Program-made: the position numbers and the translations under genes
Shown: positions 48,873 to 57,971 of the stretch, in pieces
Position numbering within the stretch: the stretch's first letter is position 1
Layout: every line of letters starts with the position of its first letter
Origin: Priestia iocasae
Lineage (GTDB): Bacteria; Bacillota; Bacilli; Bacillales; Bacillaceae_H
Length of the DNA stretch: 64,000 nucleotides
Assembly: GCF_016909075.1 (NCBI RefSeq)
Contig: NZ_JAFBFC010000002.1
Span: 186,001 to 250,000, forward strand
Reading direction: 5' to 3'
Notes under the pieces: model-generated
What the model was told of the DNA's origin: nothing
Databases searched by the model: none
Seen by the model: the letters and a program-made list of their open reading frames with translations, nothing else

Positions 48873-49871
48873 TTATTCTCCTCCTCTTTTCACACGTAAC
48901 GCCCATTTTATTTCGTTGATTTTCTGTTCCTGCTCTATGTATAGCTTTTCTGCTTCTGTCAGGGAAACTTTTTGGAAAGACACTTTTTTCCCTGGAGCGG
49001 TTTGGCCGATTTTGCCATAGTCCGCGCTTATCACTTGTGCAATACGTGGGTATCCACCAGTTGTTTGGTGGTCAGCTAGTAAGACAATTGGATTTCCATC
49101 GGCTGGCACTTGAATCGTTCCAAACGTAACTGCACTCGAAAGCATTTCTTCTTGCTTAGCCAACGTTAATTCCGCTCCTTTTAATCGATAACCCATCCGA
49201 TCTGACTGAGGTGTAATGTGAAACGGTTCATCAAAAAATTGCTTCTGACTTTCTTCTGTAAATAACTCATACTCTAAGCCTTTTACAACTCGAATGATGG
49301 GTGCGTCCTCATAAGTTGGCAACAAGTGTGGAGACAATGTCCAAATCGCTTGTTGTAATCGGCTTTGTTTTAACTCCTGTAAAAATGGTGTCGCTTTGTC
49401 CGTTATGTCACCACATGAAATCACATCTCCAGACTGTAACGCCTTCCCATGTAAGCCACCTAGCTCCGCACGTAAATACGTTGATTTACTTCCCATCACT
49501 TCTTTAACCAAAAGCCCACCAGAAACAGATAGGTACGTACGGCATCCTTCAACGGGCAGTCCAAATTCTAATAAGCTGCCTTTTGAAACGAGAATGGGAC
49601 GCCACATTCGAATCGGCTTTCCATCAAGCTTCGGCGATAGGTTACCACCTGTTAACGCAATAAGATGATCGTCCTCAAATTGAATTTTTGGTCCCATTAA
49701 TGTGATTTCAAGACTTGCTTCACCCTCGTGATTTCCTACGAGCAAATTGCCCACTCGTAACGCAAACGGGTCCATTGGTCCACTTTCGATAATGCCTTCT
49801 TTTTGATAGCCACGTCTGCCTAAATCTTGAATCGTTGTAAGTAGGCCAGGCCTTACAATTTTAAGACTCAC
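48873..49871 (-). CDS. pxpC: 5-oxoprolinase subunit C (KipA-like, biotin-dependent-carboxylase-like domain)
   Basis: 332 residues beginning [27 protein letters not shown], the PxpC/KipA N-terminal signature, with [31 protein letters not shown] and [19 protein letters not shown] later. In B. subtilis KipA also antagonises the kinase-A inhibitor KipI. Overlaps the end of kipI by 11 bp, indicating coupling. Confidence 0.93.
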   Translation of the reverse strand: MSLKIVRPGLLTTIQDLGRRGYQKEGIIESGPMDPFALRVGNLLVGNHEGEASLEITLMGPKIQFEDDHLIALTGGNLSPKLDGKPIRMWRPILVSKGSLLEFGLPVEGCRTYLSVSGGLLVKEVMGSKSTYLRAELGGLHGKALQSGDVISCGDITDKATPFLQELKQSRLQQAIWTLSPHLLPTYEDAPIIRVVKGLEYELFTEESQKQFFDEPFHITPQSDRMGYRLKGAELTLAKQEEMLSSAVTFGTIQVPADGNPIVLLADHQTTGGYPRIAQVISADYGKIGQTAPGKKVSFQKVSLTEAEKLYIEQEQKINEIKWALRVKRGGE

Positions 49872-50589
49872 GCTCTCTCTCCTCTCTTTCCTGATACTCT
49901 TCTTTTGAAATGGATGTAAATGTCACAATATCACCTGCTTGAAGCAAACTGGGCGACTCACGATATGGATTAAACAACGATACAGGTGTTCGACCAATAA
50001 TCTGCCAGCCCCCTGGTGTTTCAAGTGGGTATACACCTGTTTGCGAACCGGCAATTCCGACTGAACCTTTTGGAATCGCTGAACGGGGATTTGTTTTACG
50101 AGGAGCAGCAATGTTGTCATTCATCCCACCAAGATATGGGAACCCAGGTGCAAACCCAATCATATAGACTAAGTATTCACCAGCTGTATGGATTTGTATG
50201 ACTTCATCTTTTGAAAGCCCATTGTGCTCAGCCACAAACGCTAAGTCTGGACTAAATTCCGCTTCATAGCAAACTGGAATTTCAATTTGTCTTGCTTTTA
50301 CTTCCTTGTTTGTGTCTACTGCTTTTAACAACTCTTCTACAATCGTTTTTACTTCTTCATACGCGCTTTTCACTCCACCCTTACTAAGCACCCAAGGGTT
50401 ATAATAAAGCGTGACTGTTGTAAAAGCAGGAACATATTCAATAAGTCCATCAAAAGGATGCTTATCGAGCTTTGTTACGAATGTTTTGACTTTTTTGTGT
50501 ATCTCTTCACTAATTTGCTTTCCAAACGCAACGACAATCGCCGCATCACCTAGTGGAGATAATTGAAAAGATTGATCTATACGTTGCAA
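49861..50589 (-). CDS. pxpB: 5-oxoprolinase subunit B (KipI-like)
   Basis: 242 residues from TTG at 50589, five bases after GGGGGAG; the upstream ATG at 50619 lacks a site. Signature blocks: QLSPLGDAAIVVAFG, TVTLYYNP, IGFAPGFPYLGGM, RKTNPRSAIPKGSVGIAGSQTGVYPLETPGGWQIIGRTP (core IPKGSVGIAG). KipI in B. subtilis inhibits KinA of the sporulation phosphorelay; together with KipA and YcsF it forms 5-oxoprolinase. A small palindrome CACTTAATTAGTG (50628-50640) lies upstream. Confidence 0.92.
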   Translation of the reverse strand: MQRIDQSFQLSPLGDAAIVVAFGKQISEEIHKKVKTFVTKLDKHPFDGLIEYVPAFTTVTLYYNPWVLSKGGVKSAYEEVKTIVEELLKAVDTNKEVKARQIEIPVCYEAEFSPDLAFVAEHNGLSKDEVIQIHTAGEYLVYMIGFAPGFPYLGGMNDNIAAPRKTNPRSAIPKGSVGIAGSQTGVYPLETPGGWQIIGRTPVSLFNPYRESPSLLQAGDIVTFTSISKEEYQEREERERES

Positions 50590-50912
50590 AAAATCTCCCC
50601 CTTGTTTTTTGAACATCAATCCACTTAATTAGTGTCAATCGAATGAATGTTTATTAGTTATCTTATATTTATATAAAACACATATATTTTCTACTAAAAC
50701 AAATATTCAAAAAAAAAACAAGAGGTGCATCACCTCTTGTTTTATGTTATAGAGAAAAATGATAGTTATTCGCCAAGTCTTATGCCCTATGGAGCTAACG
50801 TGGTTTGTTTCGCTTTTCTTCTTGTCTAGCTACTCAAACCAGCTTCTACGGTCATTTCACTTCTAGAGCTGAAACTAAACGACAGTTTCTTCTCCAAAAG
50901 CTCCAACGCCTC
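50590..50912. other. Intergenic region between kipI and the EamA gene
   Basis: Holds the kipI promoter region (AT-rich, 50620-50710), the minus-strand terminator at 50709-50743 and most of interspersed repeat copy B. No gene was seen. Confidence 0.6.
50709..50743 (-). terminator. Terminator of the EamA gene
   Basis: 13-bp perfect stem AAAACAAGAGGTG / CACCTCTTGTTTT with a CAT loop and a ten-base T-run on the minus strand. Confidence 0.85.
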
Positions 50913-50946
50913 TCAAGCCTGAACAGTCGCCTTCGCTTTTCTTCGT
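50806..50946. repeat. Interspersed repeat, copy B
   Basis: Homologous along ~140 bp to copy A at ~42420-42551: TTCGCTTTTCTT, TTGTCTAGCTAC, GGTC-TTTCACTTCT, a GAAACT/AGTTTC hairpin, AAGCTCCAAC, GAACAGTCG-CTTCGCTTTTCTT. Its right end encodes the last ~10 codons of the EamA gene (about RRKAKATVQA), so the repeat has become part of a coding end. Confidence 0.75.
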
Positions 50947-51821
50947 TCCATGATTCCGCTTCCCATTAGTACGCCTGCTACGATGAGGAGGAAGGCAAGA
51001 AGTTGTTCGGTTCGGATGGCTTCGTTTAGGAAAATAGCTGAGCTTAGAAGAGCGAAAAATGGGTTTAAGTTCCCAAAGATAGCCGCCTCGGCTGCTCCGA
51101 TGTGCTGAACTGCCTGGTTATACATCATATGTCCAAATGCAGTCGCGATTAGCGCTGATCCAAAGAAAATGGCCCATACTCCCGCACTTCCTTGGGTCAT
51201 TGTTTGCATGCCTCCTGGTTCAATTACGAAGCTAATCAATAACAAAAAGAACGCGCCCGTCACAAGCATCCACCCTGTCATCAGTCTTGCATCTAAGGTC
51301 GTTGCTGCTTTTTTAATAAAGACATAGCTGACTGCTTGTGTGACAAGTGATAAGAAAACAAATAAGTCACCAATTGCTCCAGTGGTCACCCCGCCACTAC
51401 GTGTTAACACAATAAACACGACACCTGTAAAACCAAATAGAACACCGAGAAACCGCAGAAATGTCAGCTTTGTTCCTAAAAACAAAACGGCACAAATCGT
51501 CGTTAAAATAGGTGCCATTCCTAAAATTAGCCCACCGTTAGAGGCACTTGTTTGCTTTAAACCTAAAGATAAAAAAACGTGATGACCCACCACATTCAAT
51601 AAACCAACAAGCGTAATAAAAACAAATTCCTTCTTTGAAAGATGACGCGCCTGCTTTGTTGCATATAAGAAAAGCAACACAAATAAACCGGCTATAAATA
51701 CCCGAATGGCTGTCATTGTTACAGGAGCAAAATTTGTCACAAGTATCTTTAAGGCAACTACATTCATTCCCCATGCAAGCATAACGAGCACAAGTAAAAG
51801 ATATACTTTATACTTCTCCAT
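50913..51821 (-). CDS. EamA/DMT-family transporter
   Basis: 302 residues, ten helices in two EamA repeats: VMLAWGMNVVALKILVTNF, PVTMTAIRVFIAGLFVLLFL, then LFVFLSLVTQAVSYVFIKKAA and SSAIFLNEAIRTEQLLAFLLIVAGVLMGSG. The substrate is unknown. The hydrophilic tail MERRKAKATVQA is encoded by the edge of interspersed repeat copy B, suggesting a recently altered C-terminus. Monocistronic; no leader-peptide arrangement like the EamA gene at 14.4 kb. Confidence 0.85.
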   Translation of the reverse strand: MEKYKVYLLLVLVMLAWGMNVVALKILVTNFAPVTMTAIRVFIAGLFVLLFLYATKQARHLSKKEFVFITLVGLLNVVGHHVFLSLGLKQTSASNGGLILGMAPILTTICAVLFLGTKLTFLRFLGVLFGFTGVVFIVLTRSGGVTTGAIGDLFVFLSLVTQAVSYVFIKKAATTLDARLMTGWMLVTGAFFLLLISFVIEPGGMQTMTQGSAGVWAIFFGSALIATAFGHMMYNQAVQHIGAAEAAIFGNLNPFFALLSSAIFLNEAIRTEQLLAFLLIVAGVLMGSGIMERRKAKATVQA

Positions 51822-52023
51822 GTCCCTATCTCCTGTCTATATTCTCAATTTAAACGGTTCACTTAACGTTTACTTTCATTCTACTCCTAATTTATATGAA
51901 AATCTAGATTTTCATATACCGAAATAATCAATGCGTGAAAAACTTCAGTAGAACGCCTTTACGAATAGTTTTTATCTTGGTACACTGTTTGTTCATTGAT
52001 TTGATGTGAAGGGGTTTTTGTGG

Positions 52024-52197
52024 ATGGTTCAGGTTCGATTGCTGGGAACTCGTGAGGAAATCGATAAGATGGTGAAGAGTTTTGAGAAGACGTATACGAT
52101 TGCACATAAAAGTGAAGAGTATACACGGAGCAATAATCCGAAGTATCAAAACCGAAAGGATATCCGTGTCTATCTTGAAATGAGTGTGAAGAACTGA
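52024..52197 (+). CDS. DUF3970-type small protein (YvzF-like), 57 aa
   Basis: MVQVRLLGTREEIDKMVKSFEKTY begins with the beta-strand/turn MVQVRLxGTxEEI typical of YvzF/DUF3970 proteins and ends NRKDIRVYLEMSVKN. GAAGGGG lies nine bases before the ATG. Function unknown. Monocistronic, convergent with the purine permease across a strong terminator. Confidence 0.75.
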   Translation: MVQVRLLGTREEIDKMVKSFEKTYTIAHKSEEYTRSNNPKYQNRKDIRVYLEMSVKN

Positions 52198-52221
52198 TTA
52201 TTTCCTAGACAATAGTCAACA

Positions 52222-52266
52222 TAAAAAGCAAGAATCCTACAAAGTTATGTAGGATTCTTGCTTTTA
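52222..52266. terminator. Bidirectional terminator
   Basis: 18-bp perfect stem AAAAGCAAGAATCCTACA / TGTAGGATTCTTGCTTTT, 6-base loop. Confidence 0.9.
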
Positions 52267-52270
52267 TTTA

Positions 52271-53596
52271 TCAATGGGACATCATAATAAAATTAATAAT
52301 AAAGGCTGCAGTAATGAAATACATCATCCAGTGTACTTCTTTTTTTCTACCTGTTAACACTTTTAATAACGTATATGAAATAAATCCAAATGCTAGTCCT
52401 TCAGCAATACTGAAAGTGAGTGGCATCATAAGGATGGTCAAAAAGGCTGGAACGAATTCTGTAAAATCATCAAAGTTCACGTTTTTGATATCACTTAACA
52501 TCAGTGATCCGATAATAATTAACGCTGGTGCTGTAGCCACTGATGGAATAAATTGAATGAGTGGCGCAAAAAACAGTGTTAAAACAAATAGCATCGCTAC
52601 CGTAAATGCTTTTAGCCCTGTTCGTCCACCTTCTGCAATCCCAGTTGCATTTTCAATGTACGTGTTTAGCGCTGTGCTTCCAAACATTGCACTTGCCATT
52701 GTTCCAACAGAATCAGCCGTTAAAGCACGATTAATATTTGGAATTTTACCATTCTCATCTGTTAAATTTGCTTTTTTAGATAATCCAATTAATGTTGCTA
52801 ACGTATCAAATAACTCAACAATGGTGAATGAAAACACAACGGAAAATACACCATATGCAATAGCTCCCTTCAGGTCCATTTGCATAAATGTATCTGCAAT
52901 ACTAGGTGGCTTTAGAGAAAACACGTCACTTATACCAGTTGGAGTCGCTTGAAAGCCAACAACCATCGCCGCTGCCGTAGTGACGAGAATACTAACAATA
53001 AGTGCTCCTTTTACACGCTTTGCCATCAATACAGCTGCTAATAGTAAACCAAATAGAGCTAAAAGTGGACCTTTTGCTGTCACGTCTCCTAGTCCTACAT
53101 AAGTTGATTCATTTAATACAACAAGCTCTGCATTTTTCAGTCCAATAAAGGCAACAAACAGACCGATTCCGACCGCAATGGATGCTTTTAGCACATTCGG
53201 AATGGCATCTACAATTTTTTCACGTATTCCTGTAACGGTTAGTAAAAAAAAGAGAATTCCCGAAATGAAGACCGCTCCGAGTGCCGTTTGCCACGACAAC
53301 CCTTGTCCAAGTACAACCGAATAAGCAAAAAATGCATTCAGCCCCATCCCGGGACCCGTCACAATGGGGAAATTCGCCCAGAGTGCCATAATTAATGTAC
53401 TAAACACAATCGCATAAATCGTTGCTGCTAGCGCTGCGTCTCTTGGAATTCCTGCATCTGATAAAATTAATGGATTGACGATAATGATATAGCTGATCGT
53501 CATAAATGTCGTAAGTCCAGCGAGCACTTCTCGCTTCGCTGTTGTATCACGTTCAGATAGCTTAAATAAACGCTCTAGTAATCCTTTTTGTTCCAA
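52271..53596 (-). CDS. NCS2-family purine permease (PbuG/PbuO/AzgA type)
   Basis: 441 residues from TTG at 53596, nine bases after GAGGAGG; an in-frame ATG 18 bases earlier overlaps that site. About 13 helices with AGLTTFMTISYIIIVNPLILSDAGIP, TGPGMGLNAFFAYSVV and the binding-site block VFSFTIVELFDTLATLIGLSKKANL. This AzgA-like branch transports hypoxanthine, guanine or adenine with H+. No purine riboswitch was recognised in the leader. Confidence 0.88.
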   Translation of the reverse strand: MEQKGLLERLFKLSERDTTAKREVLAGLTTFMTISYIIIVNPLILSDAGIPRDAALAATIYAIVFSTLIMALWANFPIVTGPGMGLNAFFAYSVVLGQGLSWQTALGAVFISGILFFLLTVTGIREKIVDAIPNVLKASIAVGIGLFVAFIGLKNAELVVLNESTYVGLGDVTAKGPLLALFGLLLAAVLMAKRVKGALIVSILVTTAAAMVVGFQATPTGISDVFSLKPPSIADTFMQMDLKGAIAYGVFSVVFSFTIVELFDTLATLIGLSKKANLTDENGKIPNINRALTADSVGTMASAMFGSTALNTYIENATGIAEGGRTGLKAFTVAMLFVLTLFFAPLIQFIPSVATAPALIIIGSLMLSDIKNVNFDDFTEFVPAFLTILMMPLTFSIAEGLAFGFISYTLLKVLTGRKKEVHWMMYFITAAFIINFIMMSH

Positions 53597-53629
53597 ACAT
53601 ACGCGCCTCCTCATCTTCTTCAAACACAA

Positions 53630-54029
53630 AAAAGCCTACTCTTAAAATGTACAAACCTGCCATTTTCACTAGTAGTACTTTGAGTCAATTAGTCAAATCT
53701 TTTGTCCTATTATAGTCCTAATTATGAAAGATTCAAGATGGAAAACGATATCAAATAAAAGTCTTTATGTTCTTAATATTTCGCATTTGCATCGGGATGA
53801 TTAAAAAAGGCAAAAAAAGACCTAGCTACATATGTAGCTAGGCGTGCGGATTCACAAAGAAATCCAAGATTACCTTTTTTAGAGGTTATACGAAATCGCA
53901 GGAGAATAATGTGATCTTGATTACATCTTATGCTAGTTTTTACATAGGCGCTACAAATGTGTAAGCCTTTCTAACAAACTTTTTTACTTTTCTGTTTATT
54001 TGTTATCTTTTCTCACAATGCTACATTTC
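53630..54029. other. 400-bp intergenic region
   Basis: Holds the leader/promoter of the purine permease (right side of 53630-53760) and the palindromic terminator at 53812-53842 that ends the esterase transcript. No ORF with a ribosome binding site was found. Confidence 0.5.
53812..53842 (-). terminator. Terminator downstream of the esterase gene
   Basis: CCTAGCTACA / TGTAGCTAGG perfect palindrome (22 bp, 53821-53842) with a T7 run on the minus strand. It lies ~190 bp beyond the esterase stop. Confidence 0.75.
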
Positions 54030-55808
54030 TTATTCATACGTAACAGATAAAGCAGGAGCATACGCTGAATCTTCTCCTGCATAAATCTCGAGAGTATCCA
54101 TGGCAAAATCAACAGGAGTGGTGCTTACTAACCGAATCTGTGTTTTACCCGCCTTATTAACATGCGAATAAGCTGTAGACCGTAGTTCAACTTCAGTATA
54201 TTCGTTATTTGCAGAAGGAACCGCTAAAGCACCCACGTCTAGAGCAGAAGCTGCAGCACTATAATCTCCTTGTTGTAATGTGCTACTCGTTCCAAACCAA
54301 CCGTTTTTCACATCAACACGAATGGCATTGACAGATCCAGACAAAGACTTTCGATACACTTTTAATTTCACACTTTTAATTGTAGCTGAATCTGGAATGT
54401 TACTTGTATCAAATGACAAGATGGTTCGATACGTATCGGTGTTATACATTCCTTTATCACCCATTTTGTGAACGGTTGAACTCAGGCCATCTGCAGGTAG
54501 TGCTCCAACAAATCCATCCTCTGAAGCAATTGATGTAAACGAGGTGCCTGTTTCAGAAGGTGCGCTAATGGTATACGTTTCTGATTTGATGCTTTCTTGA
54601 TTCCCTTTTGAATCAACACTAAAGAATGTTAACCTCGTGTTTTTTGCAATGGAGATAGGTTCTGAATAAATCGCTGAACTAGTAGTAGGTGTACGCCCAT
54701 CAACTGTATAATAAATGGTGGCTTCTTCATTCACTGACAGTGTGACATTCACAGGATTTGTATAGGTTCCCCCCGCTGGTGAAGCAGAAGTTACAGGTGG
54801 TGTGATATCATCCGTCGGGTTACTTCCTGCTTTCGGATGGCTTTTAAAGAAATTCCAACTTAATTGTGTGGCATTAGGCCCCTTTGGATCTGTATAAGAC
54901 CCTGCTGTACTACCACCTGACCAAGCATGGCCCATTCCATCAACAATGTACTTTTCCATAATGGCTGTGCCGTTATGGTCTTTATATATATACTGCGTAT
55001 AGCTTCTTCCTCCAGAAACTGTACCCATCACGGTTTGATCTGCCGTGTCATCCATATTATTATTGTCAACTCCATCAGATGCACGGTCATTGGTTTGAGC
55101 CCATTGAGAAATAACTTGATGACCGTTTACTGGATACACCGTTGTATCTGAAGTTCCATGAAAAACAATGACAGGTACAACTCTTTTGTAAGCCCCCATT
55201 GCATTGTAAGCGGCATCGCCTTGTTGAGAAGGATTAGGTCCTCCACTATTCATTGCTGTAAAAGCTCCTGTTAAAGATGTAGCGGCTTTATATTCCAGTC
55301 CTGCTCCAACACTAATAGCTGCAAATATATCTGGGTATGTCGCTCCCATAATCACACTCATTGCAGCACCTGCTGATAGACCTCCTACATAAACACGGTT
55401 ATCATCAATGGTATAGTCTGATTTTACTTGATTGACCATTCCAGCAATTAATGCAGGCTCCCCACTCCCCCTCGATTGATGAGCTGATTCGAACCAGTTC
55501 CAGCACTTATTAGAGTTAGCAGATGAAGGTTGTTCAGGATATAGCACTAGGAAGTTTTCTATCTCCGCCAAGTTGTTCATCTGTGTTCCAGAAGAAAACT
55601 GAGTAGCATCTTGTGTGCAACCATGTAGCATGACAACTAGAGGAACTTTTGTTCCAGCTTGATATCTTTCCGGCACATACACTTTATAGCTTCTTCCATT
55701 GTACGTTTTTGTTAGGAAGCTGCCTGCTGCGACAGAGCTCATTGGCAGCAGTGACATAAATAGCGTTACAACTAATCCAACCATCATCAAACGTTTATAT
55801 TTATTCAA
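54030..55808 (-). CDS. Secreted PHB-depolymerase-type esterase with chitobiase-C-like and DNRLRE/CBM96-like domains
   Basis: 592 residues. Signal peptide (cleavage near residue 28, SSVAA). The catalytic domain (~32-325) has LVVMLHGCTQDA as oxyanion region, lipase box GGLSAG with Ser145, Asp221 in FHGTSDTTVYP and His294 in GMGHAWSG: the triad of short-chain-length PHA depolymerases and related feruloyl/acetylxylan esterases. Residues ~335-413 form an Ig-like chitobiase-C-type module (TYTNPVNVTLSVNEEATIYYTVDG). The C-terminal ~170 residues are a beta-sandwich with TYRTILSFDTSNIPDSATI and VKLKVYR, as in DNRLRE/CBM96 domains. TTG start after GGAGGAGAAGG. Being near scoAB and a GntP permease suggests PHB as substrate. 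Confidence 0.8.
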   Translation of the reverse strand: MNKYKRLMMVGLVVTLFMSLLPMSSVAAGSFLTKTYNGRSYKVYVPERYQAGTKVPLVVMLHGCTQDATQFSSGTQMNNLAEIENFLVLYPEQPSSANSNKCWNWFESAHQSRGSGEPALIAGMVNQVKSDYTIDDNRVYVGGLSAGAAMSVIMGATYPDIFAAISVGAGLEYKAATSLTGAFTAMNSGGPNPSQQGDAAYNAMGAYKRVVPVIVFHGTSDTTVYPVNGHQVISQWAQTNDRASDGVDNNNMDDTADQTVMGTVSGGRSYTQYIYKDHNGTAIMEKYIVDGMGHAWSGGSTAGSYTDPKGPNATQLSWNFFKSHPKAGSNPTDDITPPVTSASPAGGTYTNPVNVTLSVNEEATIYYTVDGRTPTTSSAIYSEPISIAKNTRLTFFSVDSKGNQESIKSETYTISAPSETGTSFTSIASEDGFVGALPADGLSSTVHKMGDKGMYNTDTYRTILSFDTSNIPDSATIKSVKLKVYRKSLSGSVNAIRVDVKNGWFGTSSTLQQGDYSAAASALDVGALAVPSANNEYTEVELRSTAYSHVNKAGKTQIRLVSTTPVDFAMDTLEIYAGEDSAYAPALSVTYE

Positions 55809-55846
55809 ACCTTCTCCTCCTCTTTATATGCATACGAAACCCTTTT

Positions 55847-55890
55847 AAAAAATGAATGAAGCTTTCCTCTATGATCTTCGTTCATTTTTT
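55847..55890. terminator. Hairpin with T-runs both ways in the esterase leader
   Basis: AAAAAATGAATGAAG / CTTCGTTCATTTTTT with an inner loop of ~14 bases, 40-80 bp upstream of the esterase start. It could attenuate the esterase transcript or end an upstream one. Confidence 0.5.
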
Positions 55891-55927
55891 TGTTCTTCCG
55901 TCAGAGCGCTCCCTCCTCACGTGTTAG

Positions 55928-55966
55928 CTAAGTAATGGGTCGTTCAAAATGTACGTAATGGCTCAT
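55928..55966 (-). CDS. Possible 12-aa leader peptide upstream of the esterase
   Basis: ATG at 55966 follows AAGGGAGGGAC and reads MSHYVHFERPIT-stop. A terminator-like hairpin lies between it and the esterase gene on the same strand. The arrangement parallels the leader peptide/terminator at 15.3 kb. Support is only the ribosome binding site and position. Confidence 0.35.
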   Translation of the reverse strand: MSHYVHFERPIT

Positions 55967-56104
55967 GTCCCTCCCTTCTTTACGTCCGCTGATGAATGAA
56001 AATAAAGTTATCGATTAAGCTAGGTTCATTACAAGCTGACCAAGAGTCCTTAGACTATATAGTCGTAAGTATACTCCTATGTAGACTTAACAAAGAGGAT
56101 AGAG

Positions 56105-56278
56105 ATGCAGATACCACAAATTGAAAGCGTTATCATTTTTACTTTCAGCGATTTAATCATTTTATTCACCCACTACTTACTATGCAAAATCTATACCAAC
56201 TTCTTCTGCGCTTATAAATCTAAATCCTTCCATGAAAAAGTGCATCGTCATGAATCGTTTAAAGAAAAAAGAGGCTGA
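56105..56278 (+). CDS. Small ORF, 57 aa, one hydrophobic segment and basic tail
   Basis: ATG at 56105 preceded by AGAGGATAGAG. The product starts MQIPQIESVIIFTFSDLIIL, continues hydrophobic to about residue 37, then is strongly charged (HEKVHRHESFKEKRG). The stop lies in the 5' arm of the hairpin at 56271. A membrane helix plus charged tail is the look of type I toxin peptides, but no antisense RNA can be shown. No family recognised. Confidence 0.35.
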   Translation: MQIPQIESVIIFTFSDLIILFTHYLLCKIYTNFFCAYKSKSFHEKVHRHESFKEKRG

Positions 56279-56318
56279 GACAAAAGGGGCAAAGAACACC
56301 CCTGTTTGACTCCGCCTC
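56271..56318 (-). terminator. Terminator/repeat hairpin after scoAB
   Basis: GAGGC...GACAAAAGGGG / CCCCTGTTTG...GCCTC imperfect long stem, with T6 on the minus strand. The GAGGCTGAGACAAAA arm is a recurring Bacillales intergenic hairpin (compare 6342-6384). Confidence 0.7.
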
Positions 56319-56382
56319 ACTATATAAGAGATTGTATGAACTCTCTTTTAATTAGCTATTAAATCAACTAAACATAGTATGA

Positions 56383-57060
56383 TTAGTAAGCCTCTAATTT
56401 TACATCTTCTGTTACGATTAACGTTGCCTCTGTTGCCTGTAAAATTTCAGCTACTGTATAGCCTTTTGCTACCTCTACTAGCTTTAGTCCTTCTTCCGTC
56501 ACATCCATCACAGCCATATCGGTAATGATTCGATTAACCACTGCTTTTCCTGTGAGAGGAAGCGAACACTGTTTTAAGATTTTAGATTCACCATTTTTAT
56601 TAACATGATCCATAATAACAATGATTTTTCGTGCACCATGAACAAGGTCCATCGCGCCACCCATTCCTTTAATCATCTTGCCTGGAATCATCCAGTTTGC
56701 TAGGTCGCCATTTTCAGAGACTTCCATTCCTCCTAAAATAGCTATATCAATATGACCACCACGAATCATCGCAAATGATTCTGCACTGTTGAAGTAAGCG
56801 GCACCAGCAATGGCAGAAACCGTCTCTTTTCCAGCATTGATTAAGTCCGCATCCACTTCCTCTTCTTTCGGATAAGGCCCAATGCCGAGTAGGCCATTTT
56901 CCGACTGCAACACGACTTGTTTATTGTCGCTAATATAGTTCGCCACAAGGGTTGGGATACCAATGCCAAGATTCACATAAAAGCCGTTTTCAATTTCTTT
57001 CTCTGCTCGTTTTGCTATTTTTTCACGCACAAGTCCTTTATCCTTTACAGTCACTCCCAT
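56383..57060 (-). CDS. scoB: 3-oxoacid CoA-transferase subunit B
   Basis: 225 residues: [19 protein letters not shown], the catalytic-Glu block [26 protein letters not shown] and [18 protein letters not shown] are standard for CoA-transferase family I subunit B. With ScoA it moves CoA from succinyl-CoA (or acetyl-CoA) to acetoacetate. Its ATG directly follows the ScoA stop (TAAATG). Confidence 0.93.
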   Translation of the reverse strand: MGVTVKDKGLVREKIAKRAEKEIENGFYVNLGIGIPTLVANYISDNKQVVLQSENGLLGIGPYPKEEEVDADLINAGKETVSAIAGAAYFNSAESFAMIRGGHIDIAILGGMEVSENGDLANWMIPGKMIKGMGGAMDLVHGARKIIVIMDHVNKNGESKILKQCSLPLTGKAVVNRIITDMAVMDVTEEGLKLVEVAKGYTVAEILQATEATLIVTEDVKLEAY

Positions 57061-57762
57061 TTATCTCACCCCTGCTTCTTGAATAGTTAAGCGTTCAATT
57101 TTCTTTTGCTGCTCTCCAACGACTAAGCATTGTACATACACACTTGGCGTATGAATTTGCTGTGGATCAAGAGAGCCTGTTTTTACTAACTTCTCCACTT
57201 CTGCAATGGTCACACTACCTGCCGCTGCAATCATCGGGTTAAAGTTTTGCGCTGTTTTATTGTAAATGAGATTTCCCATCTCATCTCCTATTGCCGCTCT
57301 CACCAAGCTAAAATCTGCTTTTAGTGCTTGCTCTAACACGTATTCTTTTCCATTAAACGTGCGCACTTCTTTTCCTTCTGCAACTGGTGTCCCAACTCCA
57401 GCAGGCGTATAAAATGCTGGAATTCCTGCACCACCTGCACGAATTCTTTCTGCGAGTGTCCCTTGAGGTACAAGCTCAACTTCTAGTTCACCTTGTAAAA
57501 CTTGGCGCTCAAATTCTTTATTCTCTCCAACATAGGAACTAATCATTTTTTTAATTTGACGATTCTTAAGCAATAAGCCTAAGCCCCAATCATCAACTCC
57601 ACAGTTGTTCGAAATGACCGTTAAATCTCTTACCCCTGTTTCAGCGAGTGCTACAATTAAATTTTCCGGAATTCCGCACAATCCAAATCCTCCGACCATA
57701 ATCGTCGCACCGTCATAAATATCTTTTATTGCGTCATTAAATGATGAGTAAATGGTTTTCAT
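57061..57762 (-). CDS. scoA: 3-oxoacid CoA-transferase subunit A
   Basis: 233 residues: [36 protein letters not shown], the [15 protein letters not shown] glycine-rich CoA loop and [17 protein letters not shown] identify subunit A. It activates acetoacetate to acetoacetyl-CoA for beta-oxidation-type use. AAAGGGG precedes the ATG. A perfect cre site lies 38-51 bp upstream, implying glucose repression by CcpA. Confidence 0.93.
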   Translation of the reverse strand: MKTIYSSFNDAIKDIYDGATIMVGGFGLCGIPENLIVALAETGVRDLTVISNNCGVDDWGLGLLLKNRQIKKMISSYVGENKEFERQVLQGELEVELVPQGTLAERIRAGGAGIPAFYTPAGVGTPVAEGKEVRTFNGKEYVLEQALKADFSLVRAAIGDEMGNLIYNKTAQNFNPMIAAAGSVTIAEVEKLVKTGSLDPQQIHTPSVYVQCLVVGEQQKKIERLTIQEAGVR

Positions 57763-57799
57763 TGAAATCCCCTTTCTTATTGAGATAGAGAACCCTAAC

Positions 57800-57813
57800 T
57801 GTTAACGCTTACA
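57800..57813 (-). promoter_or_regulatory. cre (CcpA) site before scoAB
   Basis: Minus strand TGTAAGCGTTAACA matches TGWAARCGYTWNCW at all 14 positions, between promoter and start of scoA. Confidence 0.8.
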
Positions 57814-57929
57814 TTTTGGTTGTAATCGTTCACCAACAGCCATTTCATTCTCTCTATCTTGTTATTATGTAAGAGTTTACATCGCTTTTGGTTATAAGTA
57901 AAATGAATAAAAAGCATAGATACTATACA

Positions 57930-57971
57930 CAAAACGAATAGCCAAACACAGAGGGCTTGGCTATTTGTTTT
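57930..57971 (-). terminator. Terminator of the sigma-54 activator gene
   Basis: Stem AAAACGAATAGCCAA / TTGGCTATTTGTTTT (two non-Watson-Crick positions), overlapping the stop codon of the activator gene. Confidence 0.75.

Larger units (their letters stand above)
55809..56382. other. 574-bp region with two tiny ORFs and hairpins
   Basis: From left: the esterase ribosome binding site; a hairpin AAAAAATGAATGAAG / CTTCGTTCATTTTTT (55847-55890); a 12-codon minus-strand ORF (55928-55966) with a strong site; a 57-codon plus-strand ORF (56105-56278); the GAGGC...GCCTC hairpin (56271-56318); and an AT-rich end next to scoB. See separate entries. Confidence 0.6.

Noticed and set aside
53630-53760. Purine riboswitch before the NCS2 permease
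   Set aside because: The conserved aptamer core segments and terminator/antiterminator arms are not present; only a weak AAAATG/CATTTT stem was found.
55805-55885. 26-codon minus-strand ORF overlapping the esterase start
   Set aside because: Its codons largely consist of the hairpin and ribosome binding site sequence and it lacks a good site of its own.
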